A DNA stretch of 64,000 bases, from assembly GCF_011044155.1 (NCBI RefSeq), contig NZ_CP049056.1:4096001-4160000 (forward strand). Reading direction: 5' to 3'. How positions within the stretch are numbered: the stretch's first letter is position 1; every line of letters starts with the position of its first letter. Below the pieces are notes generated by a model that saw only the letters and a program-made list of their open reading frames with translations, was not told the DNA's origin and did not search any database. This document shows positions 9,383-17,901 of this stretch, in pieces. This DNA comes from Pikeienuella piscinae. Lineage in GTDB: Bacteria; Pseudomonadota; Alphaproteobacteria; Rhodobacterales; Rhodobacteraceae. The position numbers were made by a program, and so were the translations under genes.

Positions 9383-9916
9383 ATGCTGTATTGGGCCGAG
9401 CGCTGCATCGGGGCGATGTCCGAACTTCTGGGCTGGATGGGTTGGATTCTCATCCTTTACTGCATGTGCTTCGGAATTTCGGACGTTTTCATGCGCTACG
9501 CGTTGAATGCGCCATCCATGTGGATCGGCACCTCGATCCAGGCCGCGCTCGTACTGATCGCCTGCGTCGGCGGCGCCTATGCGCTGAAGCATCGGGCTTT
9601 CGTGAAGTTGGACCTGTTCTACGCCGGAGCAAGCCCGCGCAGAAAAGCCATTCTGGACCTCCTGACGGCGCCCTTCACGTTTCTGTTTCTGGGCGTTCTG
9701 ATCTGGAAAGGCGCCGAAGCGGCGATGCTTTCCATCAAGCTCAATCAGATGACGCCGACGGGCGTGCCGATTCCAATCTATCCGATCAAGACAGCGATTC
9801 CGATCGCGGGAATCGCCGTTCTGCTGGTCGTATTGCAGCAATTGGCGATCGACATCCGCACGCTGGTCAGCGGACAGGATCCCGAAGACGACAACGACGA
9901 AAATGGCTTGCCTTGA
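9383..9916 (+). CDS. TRAP transporter small permease, DctQ family
   Basis: This 177-residue protein has four predicted membrane helices and a charged C-terminal tail (GQDPEDDNDENG). ATG 9383 is chosen because GGGGGA precedes it and the protein then opens with YWAERCIGAMSELLGW, the amphipathic lead-in usual for DctQ; the longer frame from 9272 would add an unlikely polar leader. It starts the second TRAP operon, whose order is Q-P-M rather than the commoner P-Q-M. Confidence 0.86.
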   Translation: MLYWAERCIGAMSELLGWMGWILILYCMCFGISDVFMRYALNAPSMWIGTSIQAALVLIACVGGAYALKHRAFVKLDLFYAGASPRRKAILDLLTAPFTFLFLGVLIWKGAEAAMLSIKLNQMTPTGVPIPIYPIKTAIPIAGIAVLLVVLQQLAIDIRTLVSGQDPEDDNDENGLP

Positions 9917-9970
9917 AACCCGGATGGGCAAGCATGCGAGAATCACGAAACCGATGGGAGGAATAATATC

Positions 9971-11029
9971 GTGAGTACACTGACTGACATTCTGAAGACG
10001 ACACTCGTGTCGGCGGGTGCGTTGGCGGTGAGCGGCGCGTTCGCGCTGGCTCAGGCCGACGGGCCGCCCGACACGGTGACGGAATGGGTTTTCCAGCCTG
10101 CGTTCGACCAAACCGACGCGGGCTGGGACAACGGGGTGATGCCCTGGGTCAAGGCGGTCGAGGAGGCTACGGAAGGGACCGTCAAGATCCGCGTCGAGCC
10201 CGCCGGCGCGCTGACCAGCGGTTCGGAGGCGTTCGGCGCGGCGATCGCCGGGCAGACCGACGGCTACGCCGGCTGGGCCACCGTCTATGGCGGCGACATG
10301 CCCGAGGGCATGCTGGCCTTCGGCATGGCGATGGGCGCCAACAGCCCCGAAGAGGCGTGGGAGGCGATGTGGGGCAACCCGGATTACCGGATCGGCGACA
10401 TCGTGCAGAAAGCGGCGCATGATCGCAATCTGCACTGGGCCGGCTGGTCCGATCAGGGCCCCAACGCCATGTTCAGCACGTTTCCCATCAACAAGCTGGA
10501 GGATCTGGCGGGAAAGAAGATGCGCGCCGGCGGGCCGCATGCGATTTTCCACGCGGCGATGGGCGGCTCGCCCGTTTCCATGAACGCCGGTGAGATCTAC
10601 ACGGCGATCAAGCTGGGCACTATCGAGGGCACCTATTGGGATACGGGCGGGATCGACGACATGTCCTTCCAGGAGGTGATACAATACGCGAGCCTGCCGG
10701 GCTGGAACCCGGCCCAGCATCAAGAGATCTACATCAATCTCGACAAGTGGAACGCCCTGACCGACTGGCAGCGGGAAAAGATCGACGGCATTTTCGAGTC
10801 GACCTATTTCGAGACCAGCAAGATGCATCTGGACGGGGTCGATCACGCCCTGCAGGTGCTGAAGGACGCCGGCGGCGAAGTTATCACCATGTCGGATGAG
10901 GAGGTCGCCCGCATGCGCGAAAAATCCGTGAGCGAGGTTTGGCCGCAGGTCGCGAAATTGTCCGAAGGAAACAAGAAGGGCGTCGAGATCTGGACCCGCT
11001 TCATGAAGGACAAGGGCTACATCAAGTAG
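9971..11029 (+). CDS. TRAP transporter substrate-binding protein, DctP family
   Basis: This is a 352-residue periplasmic protein. A signal peptide (about residues 1-28, hydrophobic ALAVSGAFALA, cleavage near A-Q-A) is followed by the DctP fold. Visible landmarks are the KMRAGGPHAIFHAAMGGSPVS segment, which places the ligand-carboxylate region near residue 180, and the NAGEIYTAIKLGTIEG cleft strand. The GTG start at 9971 follows GGGAGGA. It is encoded between the small and large permease genes and is followed by a perfect hairpin. The ligand is unknown; the divergent desaturase/isomerase cluster nearby gives no direct clue. Confidence 0.9.
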   Translation: MSTLTDILKTTLVSAGALAVSGAFALAQADGPPDTVTEWVFQPAFDQTDAGWDNGVMPWVKAVEEATEGTVKIRVEPAGALTSGSEAFGAAIAGQTDGYAGWATVYGGDMPEGMLAFGMAMGANSPEEAWEAMWGNPDYRIGDIVQKAAHDRNLHWAGWSDQGPNAMFSTFPINKLEDLAGKKMRAGGPHAIFHAAMGGSPVSMNAGEIYTAIKLGTIEGTYWDTGGIDDMSFQEVIQYASLPGWNPAQHQEIYINLDKWNALTDWQREKIDGIFESTYFETSKMHLDGVDHALQVLKDAGGEVITMSDEEVARMREKSVSEVWPQVAKLSEGNKKGVEIWTRFMKDKGYIK

Positions 11030-11045
11030 GCGCGCCAAGCGTCTT

Positions 11046-11074
11046 GCGCCCGCCCCCCGGAACGGGGCGGGCGC
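11046..11074 (+). other. GC-rich hairpin between TRAP binding-protein and large-permease genes
   Basis: This is a perfect 11-bp inverted repeat (GCGCCCGCCCC / GGGGCGGGCGC) with a 7-base loop, 16 bases after the dctP stop and 108 bases before dctM. There is no T-tract. It matches the position of the hairpins at 690 and 5257. Confidence 0.55.
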
Positions 11075-11182
11075 GCATGAATTTCGTCTGAACGCTGCAT
11101 AAATAAGTGAAGACGCCGCTATATATACGGATGTCCGCGCAATGATCGCTGTCGAATATCGACACAATTTACAGGTCCGCCC

Positions 11183-12490
11183 ATGAGCTTGGAACTCATC
11201 ACTGCGCTTTATTTCATTATTCTTTTTGTCGTTCTATTCATGGGGCTTCCGGTCGCGTTCGGTCTGGGCGGAACCGCCGTCCTCTTCGCGATGATCTTCG
11301 AGCCTCGCGCGCTCCTCGCAATTCCGAGCGCCTTTTACTACACCCCCTGGAATTCGGTGCTGGTCACGGTGCCGCTCTTTCTCTTCATGGGCAGCCTGAT
11401 CCGGTATTCGGGCATCGCCGATATGGCGTATGACGCCGTCTACAAGCTGATCGGGCATGTTTACGGCGGCCTGGCGATGGGCACCGTCGTCGTCTGCACC
11501 GTATTCGCCGCCGTGACCGGGATCACTCCGCCGGCGACGATCACGATGGGGCAGATCGCCTACCCGTCGATGATGAAATACAACTACGATCGCAAGATCG
11601 CGATCGGCGCGATCGCTTCGGGCGGCGCGCTGGGCGCCTTGATCCCGCCGAGCGTGCCGTTCATTTTCTACGGCTTGCTGGCGAAGGTTTCGATCGGCGA
11701 TCTGTTTCTCGCCGGGATCGTTCCGGGGCTGTTGCTGGCCAGCCTCTACATCATCTACATCGGCGTGCGATGCCGCCTTCAGCCGGATCTCGGGCCGGCG
11801 CTGCCGCGCGATCAACACTTCAGCCGCAGGGAGAAGGCGCAGTCGGTCATCAATATATGGCCGTTCGCCGTGCTGATCTTCATCGTCCTCGGCGTAATCT
11901 GGGGCGGCGTCGCGACGCCATCCGAGGCCGCCGCATTCGGCGCCACCGGGGCCTTCATCATCAATCTCGTCTACGGGCGCCTCACCTGGGACGTTTTTCG
12001 CGACTCCATCGCGACGACCCTCAAACTGACGGGGATGGGATTCTGGATCCTGATCGGCGCGAATATCTATCTGAATATCTTCAACACGCTCGGAAGCCAG
12101 GACCTGTTGACGGAGTTGGTTCTTTCCATGCCCGGCGGCGCAAACGGCATCATGGTGATGATGATGCTGATTATCCTGATCCTCGGGATGGTCATGGACG
12201 ACTGGGCGATCATCATGCTCTGCACGCCGCTGTTCATTCCGATCGTTGATGAGCTTGGGGTGGACAAGCTCTGGTTTGGCGCCCTCTTCATCGTGAATAT
12301 CCAGATCGCCTATCTCACGCCGCCGTTCGGGTTCGTCCTGTTCTGGCTGAAGGGTGTCCTGCCGAAGAACGTGAGTTTCGGCGACGTATACTCATCCGTC
12401 GGGCCGTTTGTGGCGCTGCAACTGGTGGGCCTGACCTTGATCTTCCTGTTCCCCCAGATCGCTATCGGACTTCCAAACTTCTTCAAATAG
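11183..12490 (+). CDS. TRAP transporter large permease, DctM family
   Basis: This is a 435-residue integral membrane protein with about 12 helices. DctM motifs are visible: VFAAVTGITPPATITMG near residue 110, GGALGALIPPSVPF near residue 150, GGVATPSEAAAFGA near residue 240 and AYLTPPFGFVLFWLKG near residue 375. It is separated from dctP by a 153-base gap holding a hairpin, so its expression may be lower than that of the binding protein. It completes the Q-P-M operon; no further gene follows before the LysR gene on the other strand. Confidence 0.91.
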   Translation: MSLELITALYFIILFVVLFMGLPVAFGLGGTAVLFAMIFEPRALLAIPSAFYYTPWNSVLVTVPLFLFMGSLIRYSGIADMAYDAVYKLIGHVYGGLAMGTVVVCTVFAAVTGITPPATITMGQIAYPSMMKYNYDRKIAIGAIASGGALGALIPPSVPFIFYGLLAKVSIGDLFLAGIVPGLLLASLYIIYIGVRCRLQPDLGPALPRDQHFSRREKAQSVINIWPFAVLIFIVLGVIWGGVATPSEAAAFGATGAFIINLVYGRLTWDVFRDSIATTLKLTGMGFWILIGANIYLNIFNTLGSQDLLTELVLSMPGGANGIMVMMMLIILILGMVMDDWAIIMLCTPLFIPIVDELGVDKLWFGALFIVNIQIAYLTPPFGFVLFWLKGVLPKNVSFGDVYSSVGPFVALQLVGLTLIFLFPQIAIGLPNFFK

Positions 12491-12661
12491 GTTCGCAGGT
12501 CGCCCGATCAGGAATGCGCGCGCGGACTGACTGTTGTCAGCGTCTCGGATGGAATGGCGCCGCCAGACCGCTCGGGCGCACGCATTGAACAGATTTCATG
12601 GTTCGGTATTCGCCGACCGGTCGCGCAATGCGCCGGCGGGAATGAATATAGTGCGTTGGCG

Positions 12662-13535
12662 TCAGGGCCCTGTCAGGGCGCGACGAAGCCAATCCGCGAA
12701 CAGCATCGCTGCGCGCCCGGCCCCTGGCTGGATCCGCAAGTGATAGCCGCGCTCCGCCGGAGCCTCCGCTGCGAGGGGGCGCGTGAGCGCGCCCGAACGC
12801 AGCGCAGCGGAAGCGGTCGCCGCATCGCCGAGCGCAACGCCGAGACCGGCGCGCGCCGCGGCCACCAGAAGCGCGACATCGCCGAAGATCATCTCCCGCC
12901 CGTCGCGTGCGGCGTCGGCGATCATGTCCGCCGGCGCGCCGCAGGCGGCGGCCCAGAGCGACCAGTCCTTCCGGTCTCCGAGATGGAGAAAGGTGAGCCC
13001 CCTAAGCGCCGAGACGCGCCGCAGACCGCCGGCGCGCTGCGCCAGAACAGGCGCCGCAACTGGAAAGAACGCCGGCTTCATCAGAAACAAGGCGTCTGCC
13101 GGCGCTTCTTCCGGAATGGCGAACAGAATCGAGACTTCCGCCGCAGCGTCCTCGCCCGCGACCAGCGTCAGGCGGATGCCCGGATGCGCGTTCCGGAAAC
13201 TCTCCAGCCGCGGGATCATCCAGGATGCGGCGAAACCCGGCGGCGCGGCGACGCGGAGCGGGCCGGCGGGCTCCGCTCCGCCAGCCCTGCGCGCGGCCGC
13301 CCTGAGCGCATCTAGCGCCGGGCGGGCTTCGTCCAGAAACCGCCGCGCCGGCCCCGTCAACGCAAGACCCCGGCCATGCGGCGCGACTGTGGGAAAGCCG
13401 AGCGCGTCGTCGAGCGTCCGCAGCCGGTGGCTGATCGCCGATGGAGTGACGGACAGCGCGGTGGCGGCGGCGGCGACCGAACCGAGCCTGTCAATCCTGT
13501 CCAGCGCTTCGATGGCGGCGAGGGGGGGGCAGCAT
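12662..13535 (-). pseudogene. LysR-family (GcvA-like) regulator with a one-base frameshift at the start
   Basis: Read leftwards, ATG 13535 gives Met-Leu-Pro-Pro and then loses frame in a run of eight G (13522-13529). Removing one base joins it to a clean LysR protein of 290 residues: LAAIEALDRIDRLGSVAAAA, then helix-turn-helix TALSVTPSAISHRLRTLDDA (residues about 25-45), then a substrate-binding domain to the stop. As written, the HTH frame has no ATG, GTG or TTG start upstream of it; an in-frame stop lies at 13559-13561. It is either a sequencing or assembly slip, a phase-variable switch, or a recent mutation. It is divergent from the desaturase gene, its likely target. Confidence 0.8.
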
Positions 13536-13546
13536 GGGCGACTTTC

Positions 13547-13563
13547 GCTGAATAAAACTCAGC
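13547..13563. promoter_or_regulatory. Candidate LysR operator (T-N11-A dyad)
   Basis: The 17-bp perfect dyad GCTGA-N7-TCAGC contains TGA-N7-TCA, the T-N11-A pattern that LysR regulators recognise. It sits 12 bases from the LysR start and 77 bases from the desaturase start, where an autoregulatory and divergent-activation site is expected. The assignment rests on position and pattern only. Confidence 0.5.
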
Positions 13564-13639
13564 AATCTTAGCACGAATTTTCAATTGTCCTGAAGAGTCG
13601 GAATCGACGATCCTGCCCCGGCCGGAAAGGAGATCGCCC

Positions 13640-14629
13640 ATGGACGCCACATTCGCCCGCCGCCGCATCCTGGAGCCCGCCCGTTTGCGCGCGCTCGCCC
13701 AGCGTTCCGACCTTCGCGGCGCAGCGCAGGCGCTTTCGCATTTCGGGGCGATCCTGTTCACCGGCTGGCTACTATGGGAGACTTGGGGAACATGGATCGC
13801 GATCCCGGTTTTCATGGTCCACGGAACGCTGTTGAACTTTCTTTACGCGGGGCAGCACGAACTTTCGCACGGCACGGTTTTCGCGACCAAATGGCTCAAC
13901 GAATGGCTTGGGCGGGCAATCGGCTTCATCCAGATCTTCCCGCGCGATTTCGATCAGATTCAGCATTTCGCCCATCATCGCCACACCTCCGACTGGGAGC
14001 GCGACGGCGAACTGGCGCGCGAACCCTATAGGTTGACCAGCTATCTCTTGTGGCTCTCCGGACTCAGCTATTGGCCGACGCGCATCGCGCGCATCCTGCG
14101 GTTCGCGCGGGGTGAGGTGATCGAGCCCTATATCCGCGTCGATGAGGAACAGCGGGTCATTCGCGAGGGGCGCTGGCATCTCGGGCTCTATCTCGCGCTG
14201 ATCGCGGTCTCGCTCGCCTTCCAGTCGTGGGCGCTGGTGATCCTCTGGATCGCGCCGATGTTCGCGATGAAATGGACTCACCAGCTCCAGAACACGATCG
14301 AGCATCTCGGGCTGGAGCATTCGAACGACATTCTTTCTAACACCCGCTCGACCCGCACCAGCGCGCTGATGCGCTGGATGTGCTGGCAGATGCAGTACCA
14401 CACCGCCCATCACATGTTTCCGTCGGTGCCGTTCTGGAAGCTGCGCGATCTCAACGCCGATATCGAGAAAGGCATTGGCGGGGCGCCGCACCGGATGGGC
14501 TATATCGAGTTTCAAATCGAGGTGATCCGGAAACTCGCCGGCGCCTGCTCGGAGGCGGATTTCCCGATGAACGAAGTCTGGATCGCTCCGCGCGCCGGCG
14601 GAGGATTCGCGCGGCTGCCGGCGATATGA
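13640..14629 (+). CDS. Fatty-acid-desaturase-fold di-iron protein
   Basis: This 329-residue membrane enzyme of the FA_desaturase family (PF00487) has the three histidine boxes: HELSH near residue 75, HFAHHRH near residue 112 and YHTAHH near residue 254, plus an extra conserved IEHLGLEH near residue 220. These bind the di-iron centre. Hydrophobic stretches near residues 30-60, 128-150 and 178-205 flank the boxes. The substrate is unknown. It is not AlkB- or CrtW-like in its box sequences. It starts 104 bases from the divergent LysR gene, and its stop overlaps the next start (ATGA), so the two products probably act in one pathway. Confidence 0.88.
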   Translation: MDATFARRRILEPARLRALAQRSDLRGAAQALSHFGAILFTGWLLWETWGTWIAIPVFMVHGTLLNFLYAGQHELSHGTVFATKWLNEWLGRAIGFIQIFPRDFDQIQHFAHHRHTSDWERDGELAREPYRLTSYLLWLSGLSYWPTRIARILRFARGEVIEPYIRVDEEQRVIREGRWHLGLYLALIAVSLAFQSWALVILWIAPMFAMKWTHQLQNTIEHLGLEHSNDILSNTRSTRTSALMRWMCWQMQYHTAHHMFPSVPFWKLRDLNADIEKGIGGAPHRMGYIEFQIEVIRKLAGACSEADFPMNEVWIAPRAGGGFARLPAI

Positions 14630-15474
14630 GCCGCGAGCTTCACTTCTACCAGTCCCTCTGGGCGATGCAGCCGCACGACCAGTCGGGCGTGAAGGCGCCG
14701 CTCGGCGTGGTTTGCGACATGGTCGCCGAAGCCGGTTATCACGGGATCGCCATCGATCTCGGCGCCGCGGATGTCGCGGTGGCGCATGAAATCCGCCCGC
14801 ATCTGGAGCGGACCGGCCTCACCCCGTTGATCGTCGCATTCCCGAAGACAGTCGAAAGCTTGCGAGAGACGCTTTCGATGGCGAAGGATTTCGGCGCGCC
14901 ATTCGTCGATGTGATCGGCCAGGTGACGCCGCTGACGGTGGAAGGGATGATCCCGGTTATCCGCCGCTGGATCGAGATGGCGGATGAGATCGGCATGCCT
15001 GTGATGTTCGAGACGCACCGCAACTGCATCACCAACGATCTCTATCCGACGCTGACTCTGCTGGACGCGATCCCGGAAATGCGGCTCTGCGCCGATCTTT
15101 CGCACTATGTCGTCGATCGCGAATTCTGGCATCCGCTCTCGACGCGCGACATGGGGTTGATTTCGCGCATCCTCGCGCGGTCCGATAGTTTTCAGGGCCG
15201 GGTCGCGAGCCGTCAGCAGATCCAGCTGCAGCTCGACTTCCCGCAGCATCGGAAATGGGTCGACCTTTTCGAAGGCTGGTGGGAGGAGGGGCTCCGGGGG
15301 TGGCGCGCGCGCAACGACGAAGGCGTCTGTGTTTTTCTCTGCGAACTCGGCCCCCCGGAATATGCGATGACCGGCCCGGACGGGCGCGAGCTGTCGAATC
15401 GATGGGAGGAAGCGCTGAAGATCAGGTCTTCGGTTGAGAGGATCTGGTCGCGGTTGGAGGCGACAGGCGCCTGA
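14626..15474 (+). CDS. Sugar phosphate isomerase/epimerase-like TIM-barrel protein
   Basis: This 282-residue protein of the AP-endonuclease-2-like TIM-barrel family has a candidate metal-ligand pattern: the Glu in MPVMFETHRN near residue 130, the Asp in MRLCADLSHY near residue 160, plus later His residues. The short frame from ATG 14626 is preferred because it overlaps the desaturase stop by 4 bases and starts directly with SRELHFYQSLWAMQ. Members act as isomerases, epimerases or dehydratases on small sugar acids; the exact reaction is not readable. Coupling to a desaturase-fold oxygenase is unusual for this family. Confidence 0.82.
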   Translation: MSRELHFYQSLWAMQPHDQSGVKAPLGVVCDMVAEAGYHGIAIDLGAADVAVAHEIRPHLERTGLTPLIVAFPKTVESLRETLSMAKDFGAPFVDVIGQVTPLTVEGMIPVIRRWIEMADEIGMPVMFETHRNCITNDLYPTLTLLDAIPEMRLCADLSHYVVDREFWHPLSTRDMGLISRILARSDSFQGRVASRQQIQLQLDFPQHRKWVDLFEGWWEEGLRGWRARNDEGVCVFLCELGPPEYAMTGPDGRELSNRWEEALKIRSSVERIWSRLEATGA

Positions 15475-15480
15475 ACCGGA

Positions 15481-15508
15481 AACGGCGCCCGGTTCGCCGG
15501 ACGCCGTT
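15481..15508. terminator. Hairpin between converging genes
   Basis: This is a 12-bp stem with a single mismatch (AACGGCGCCCGG / CCGGACGCCGTT) and a TTCG tetraloop, 6 bases after the isomerase-like stop and 38 bases before the stop of the converging VPLPA-CTERM gene. It probably ends or insulates both transcripts, although no long T-run follows. Confidence 0.6.
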
Positions 15509-15546
15509 CGCTATCTCATTCGGGGCGTCGCCGCCCCCTCGTCACG

Positions 15547-16149
15547 TCAGGCCGCAGCGGCGCTACGCCGACGGGACACGAACCCGAGGCCGCCGATGGC
15601 GCCGAGCATGAGCCAGATCGCCGCCGGCAGCGGCACCTGAACCTGCGCGAACTCGAACGCGTCGGAGTTGCCAGAGGTGAAGATCACCTGATCGAACAGC
15701 AGATCGCTGATGCGCACGTTGACGAAGCCCGCGCCCGGAGCCGGCGGATTGTCGACATCCGTTCCGGTCAGCGAGAAGACGACCGCATCGTCGAGCTTGA
15801 AGACGAGATCGTTATAGCTGTCGGGAGAGCCCCACATCAGGCCGAAATTCGTCTGATCCACGTCGAAGTCATAAGTCAGCGAGGCCCCGGCGGAGACCGA
15901 GTGATATTGGCCGGAGTTCACGAAAGCCGTGCCATCCCAGGGCGAACGAGAGTTCGGAGCCGGGTTGCTGAGGTCGTTGCCCACGAAGTTCAGTCGAACG
16001 TCGCCCGTGGTCGCCGACGGCGCGCGGACATCGCCGGCGGGCGTCGGAACGTCATAGTTGAGCGAAACGGTCGCCGCCTGCGCGACTCCCGCAGTGAAAG
16101 CCATGGCGATCGCCGCCACGCTCATGCGATACATGTTCATGTTTTTCAT
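15547..16149 (-). CDS. VPLPA-CTERM sorting-domain surface protein
   Basis: This is a secreted protein of 200 residues. It has a Sec signal (about residues 8-25, AAIAMAFTAGVAQA), a beta-rich body with many Asn, Ser and Gly, and a C-terminal sorting tail: VPLPAAIWLMLGAIGGLGF followed by SRRR. That tail is the VPLPA variant of the PEP-CTERM signal (TIGR03370), recognised by a dedicated exosortase that is not encoded in this window. The body resembles no enzyme I know. An alternative start three codons in (16140) has better ribosome-site spacing. It shares an upstream word with the two other VPLPA genes here. Confidence 0.82.
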   Translation of the reverse strand: MKNMNMYRMSVAAIAMAFTAGVAQAATVSLNYDVPTPAGDVRAPSATTGDVRLNFVGNDLSNPAPNSRSPWDGTAFVNSGQYHSVSAGASLTYDFDVDQTNFGLMWGSPDSYNDLVFKLDDAVVFSLTGTDVDNPPAPGAGFVNVRISDLLFDQVIFTSGNSDAFEFAQVQVPLPAAIWLMLGAIGGLGFVSRRRSAAAA

Positions 16150-16170
16150 CCCACAACAGAACCAGTTACA

Positions 16171-16180
16171 TCTCCACGCA
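16171..16180 (-). promoter_or_regulatory. Shared upstream word of VPLPA-CTERM genes (copy 1)
   Basis: On the minus strand this reads TGCGTGGAGA, 21 bases upstream of the 16149 start. The same 10-mer lies upstream of the gene at 60282, and a 9-of-10 match lies upstream of the gene at 20019. Function inferred, not shown. Confidence 0.35.
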
Positions 16181-16313
16181 TCCTAGTTAAACTGAGTTCG
16201 TGTTTTTGTAAAATTGAATCTTCGCGCGCATGTTCAAGCGTGGGTTGAGTGGCGATCGCGCGCCTTCTTGCCCCGACGCCAGCTTCGCGATATGCGCGTC
16301 TCTGCGCATCCGC

Positions 16314-16398
16314 GGCCCCGTGGCGGAACTGGTAGACGCGACGGATTCAAAATCCGTTTTCTTCGGAAGTGCCGGTTCGAGTCCGGCCGGGGCCACCA
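16314..16398 (+). tRNA. tRNA-Leu (anticodon CAA)
   Basis: The 85-base gene folds into a long-variable-arm tRNA. The acceptor GGCCCCG pairs with CGGGGCC. The anticodon stem ACGGA / TCCGT encloses TTCAAAA with CAA at 34-36. The T-arm is GCCGG-TTCGAGT-CCGGC and the 3' CCA is encoded. It reads UUG leucine codons. It lies 89 bases upstream of the serine dehydratase gene. Confidence 0.95.
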
Positions 16399-16487
16399 TG
16401 CCGGTCGTGTCGGTTTTCCGCGCCTATCCGCCGCGCCTCTTGAAACATGATCTGCGAATGCTCCCTATCGAATGCGTTGGAGGCGCC

Positions 16488-17882
16488 ATGTTCCTTTCAG
16501 TTTTCGACATCTTCAAGGTTGGCCTCGGCCCGTCCTCTTCGCACACGATGGGGCCGATGACCGCCGCTGGCCGATTCCTCACGACGCTTCGCGCCGGGCG
16601 CGACCGCGTGCCGGGGGCGGGGGCGCCGGCGCGGCTCTCGTGCTCGCTCCACGGCTCGCTCGCCTTCACCGGAAAGGGCCATGCGACGGATCGGGCAGTG
16701 CTTCTGGGCCTCGCCGGACAGAACCCAAGCGATGTCGACCCGGATGAAGCGGTGGGGATCGAGGCGCGGGTTCGGGCGGAGAAGGCGGTTGATGTCGAAG
16801 GGCTCGGCCGGCTCGGCTTTGATCCGGAGGCCGATATCGTCTTCGACTACGGTCCGCCGCTCGCCGGTCACGCCAACGCGCTGAAGCTCTTCGCGCATGA
16901 CGGGGCGGGCAATCTGGCGATGGAGGAGACATATTATTCTGTCGGTGGCGGGTTCGTGCTGACGGCGCGGGAACTTCGCGACGGCGCGCCCGTCGCGGCC
17001 GAAGGGCCGACGCGTCCTTTCCCGTTCGATTCGGCGGCCGCGATGCTGGAGATGGCGAAATCCTCCGGCCTTACGATCGCGGCGATGAAGCGGCGAAACG
17101 AGGAGACGGGGATGAGCCCGCGCGCGCTCGACGCTGCGCTGGACGGGATCGCCGCGGCGATGAACGCCTGTATCGAGCGCGGCCTTGCGCAGGAGGGGGA
17201 GTTGCCGGGCGGGCTGCGCGTGCGCCGCCGGGCGAAGCGGATCCATGAACAACTGGAGGCCGAGAAGGGCCTCAACATCGCCCAGCCGCATATCGCCAAT
17301 GACTGGCTTTCGGTCTACGCGATGGCGGTGAACGAGGAGAACGCCGCTGGCGGCAAGGTCGTGACCTCGCCCACCAACGGGGCCGCCGGCGTGACGCCCG
17401 CCGTCTTGCGCTATTACCGCGACCACTGCCAGGGCGCGACCAAGGCGGGGGAGCGCGAGTTCCTGCTGACCGCGGCCGCCATTGGCGGACTGATCAAGCA
17501 TCGCGCTTCGATCTCGGGGGCGGAAGTGGGTTGTCAGGGCGAGGTGGGCTCCGCCTCCGCGATGGCGGCGGCGGGGTTCTGCGCCGCGCTTGGCGGCACG
17601 CCCGAGCAGATCGAGAACGCCGCCGAGATCGCGCTGGAGCATCATCTGGGAATGACCTGCGACCCGGTCGGCGGGCTGGTTCAGGTGCCCTGCATCGAGC
17701 GCAACGGCCTTGGCGCGATCAAGGCGGTCTCCGCCGCTTCGCTCGCGCTACGGGGCGACGGGGCGCATTTCATGCCGCTCGACAACTGTATCGAGGCGAT
17801 GCGTCAGACCGGCCGGGACATGAGCGAGAAATACAAGGAGACGAGCCAGGGCGGGCTGGCCGTCAACCTGCCTGAATGCTGA
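16488..17882 (+). CDS. sdaA: L-serine ammonia-lyase (single-chain, iron-sulfur type)
   Basis: This 464-residue enzyme deaminates L-serine to pyruvate and ammonia. The N-terminal regulatory domain opens [20 protein letters not shown]. The catalytic half has [31 protein letters not shown] and the cysteines of the oxygen-sensitive 4Fe-4S cluster in [12 protein letters not shown] (near residue 350) and [15 protein letters not shown] (near residues 391-402). ATG 16488 follows TTGGAGG and matches the family N-terminus; the frame remains open further upstream through the tRNA, which is an artefact. Length and motifs are normal for the one-polypeptide SdaA. Confidence 0.96.
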   Translation: MFLSVFDIFKVGLGPSSSHTMGPMTAAGRFLTTLRAGRDRVPGAGAPARLSCSLHGSLAFTGKGHATDRAVLLGLAGQNPSDVDPDEAVGIEARVRAEKAVDVEGLGRLGFDPEADIVFDYGPPLAGHANALKLFAHDGAGNLAMEETYYSVGGGFVLTARELRDGAPVAAEGPTRPFPFDSAAAMLEMAKSSGLTIAAMKRRNEETGMSPRALDAALDGIAAAMNACIERGLAQEGELPGGLRVRRRAKRIHEQLEAEKGLNIAQPHIANDWLSVYAMAVNEENAAGGKVVTSPTNGAAGVTPAVLRYYRDHCQGATKAGEREFLLTAAAIGGLIKHRASISGAEVGCQGEVGSASAMAAAGFCAALGGTPEQIENAAEIALEHHLGMTCDPVGGLVQVPCIERNGLGAIKAVSAASLALRGDGAHFMPLDNCIEAMRQTGRDMSEKYKETSQGGLAVNLPEC

Positions 17883-17901
17883 GGGCCGCCGGGGCGCCCG
17901 C

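Noticed and set aside
9275-11167. A 630-codon open frame on the minus strand opposite the second TRAP genes
   Set aside because: It lies antisense to clear DctQ and DctP genes, has no recognisable domain and is Arg/His/Gln-rich, the usual shadow of high-GC coding DNA.
16230-16487. N-terminal extension of the serine dehydratase frame upstream of 16488
   Set aside because: The frame runs through tRNA-Leu and lacks similarity to SdaA; ATG 16488 has a good ribosome site and the family N-terminus.
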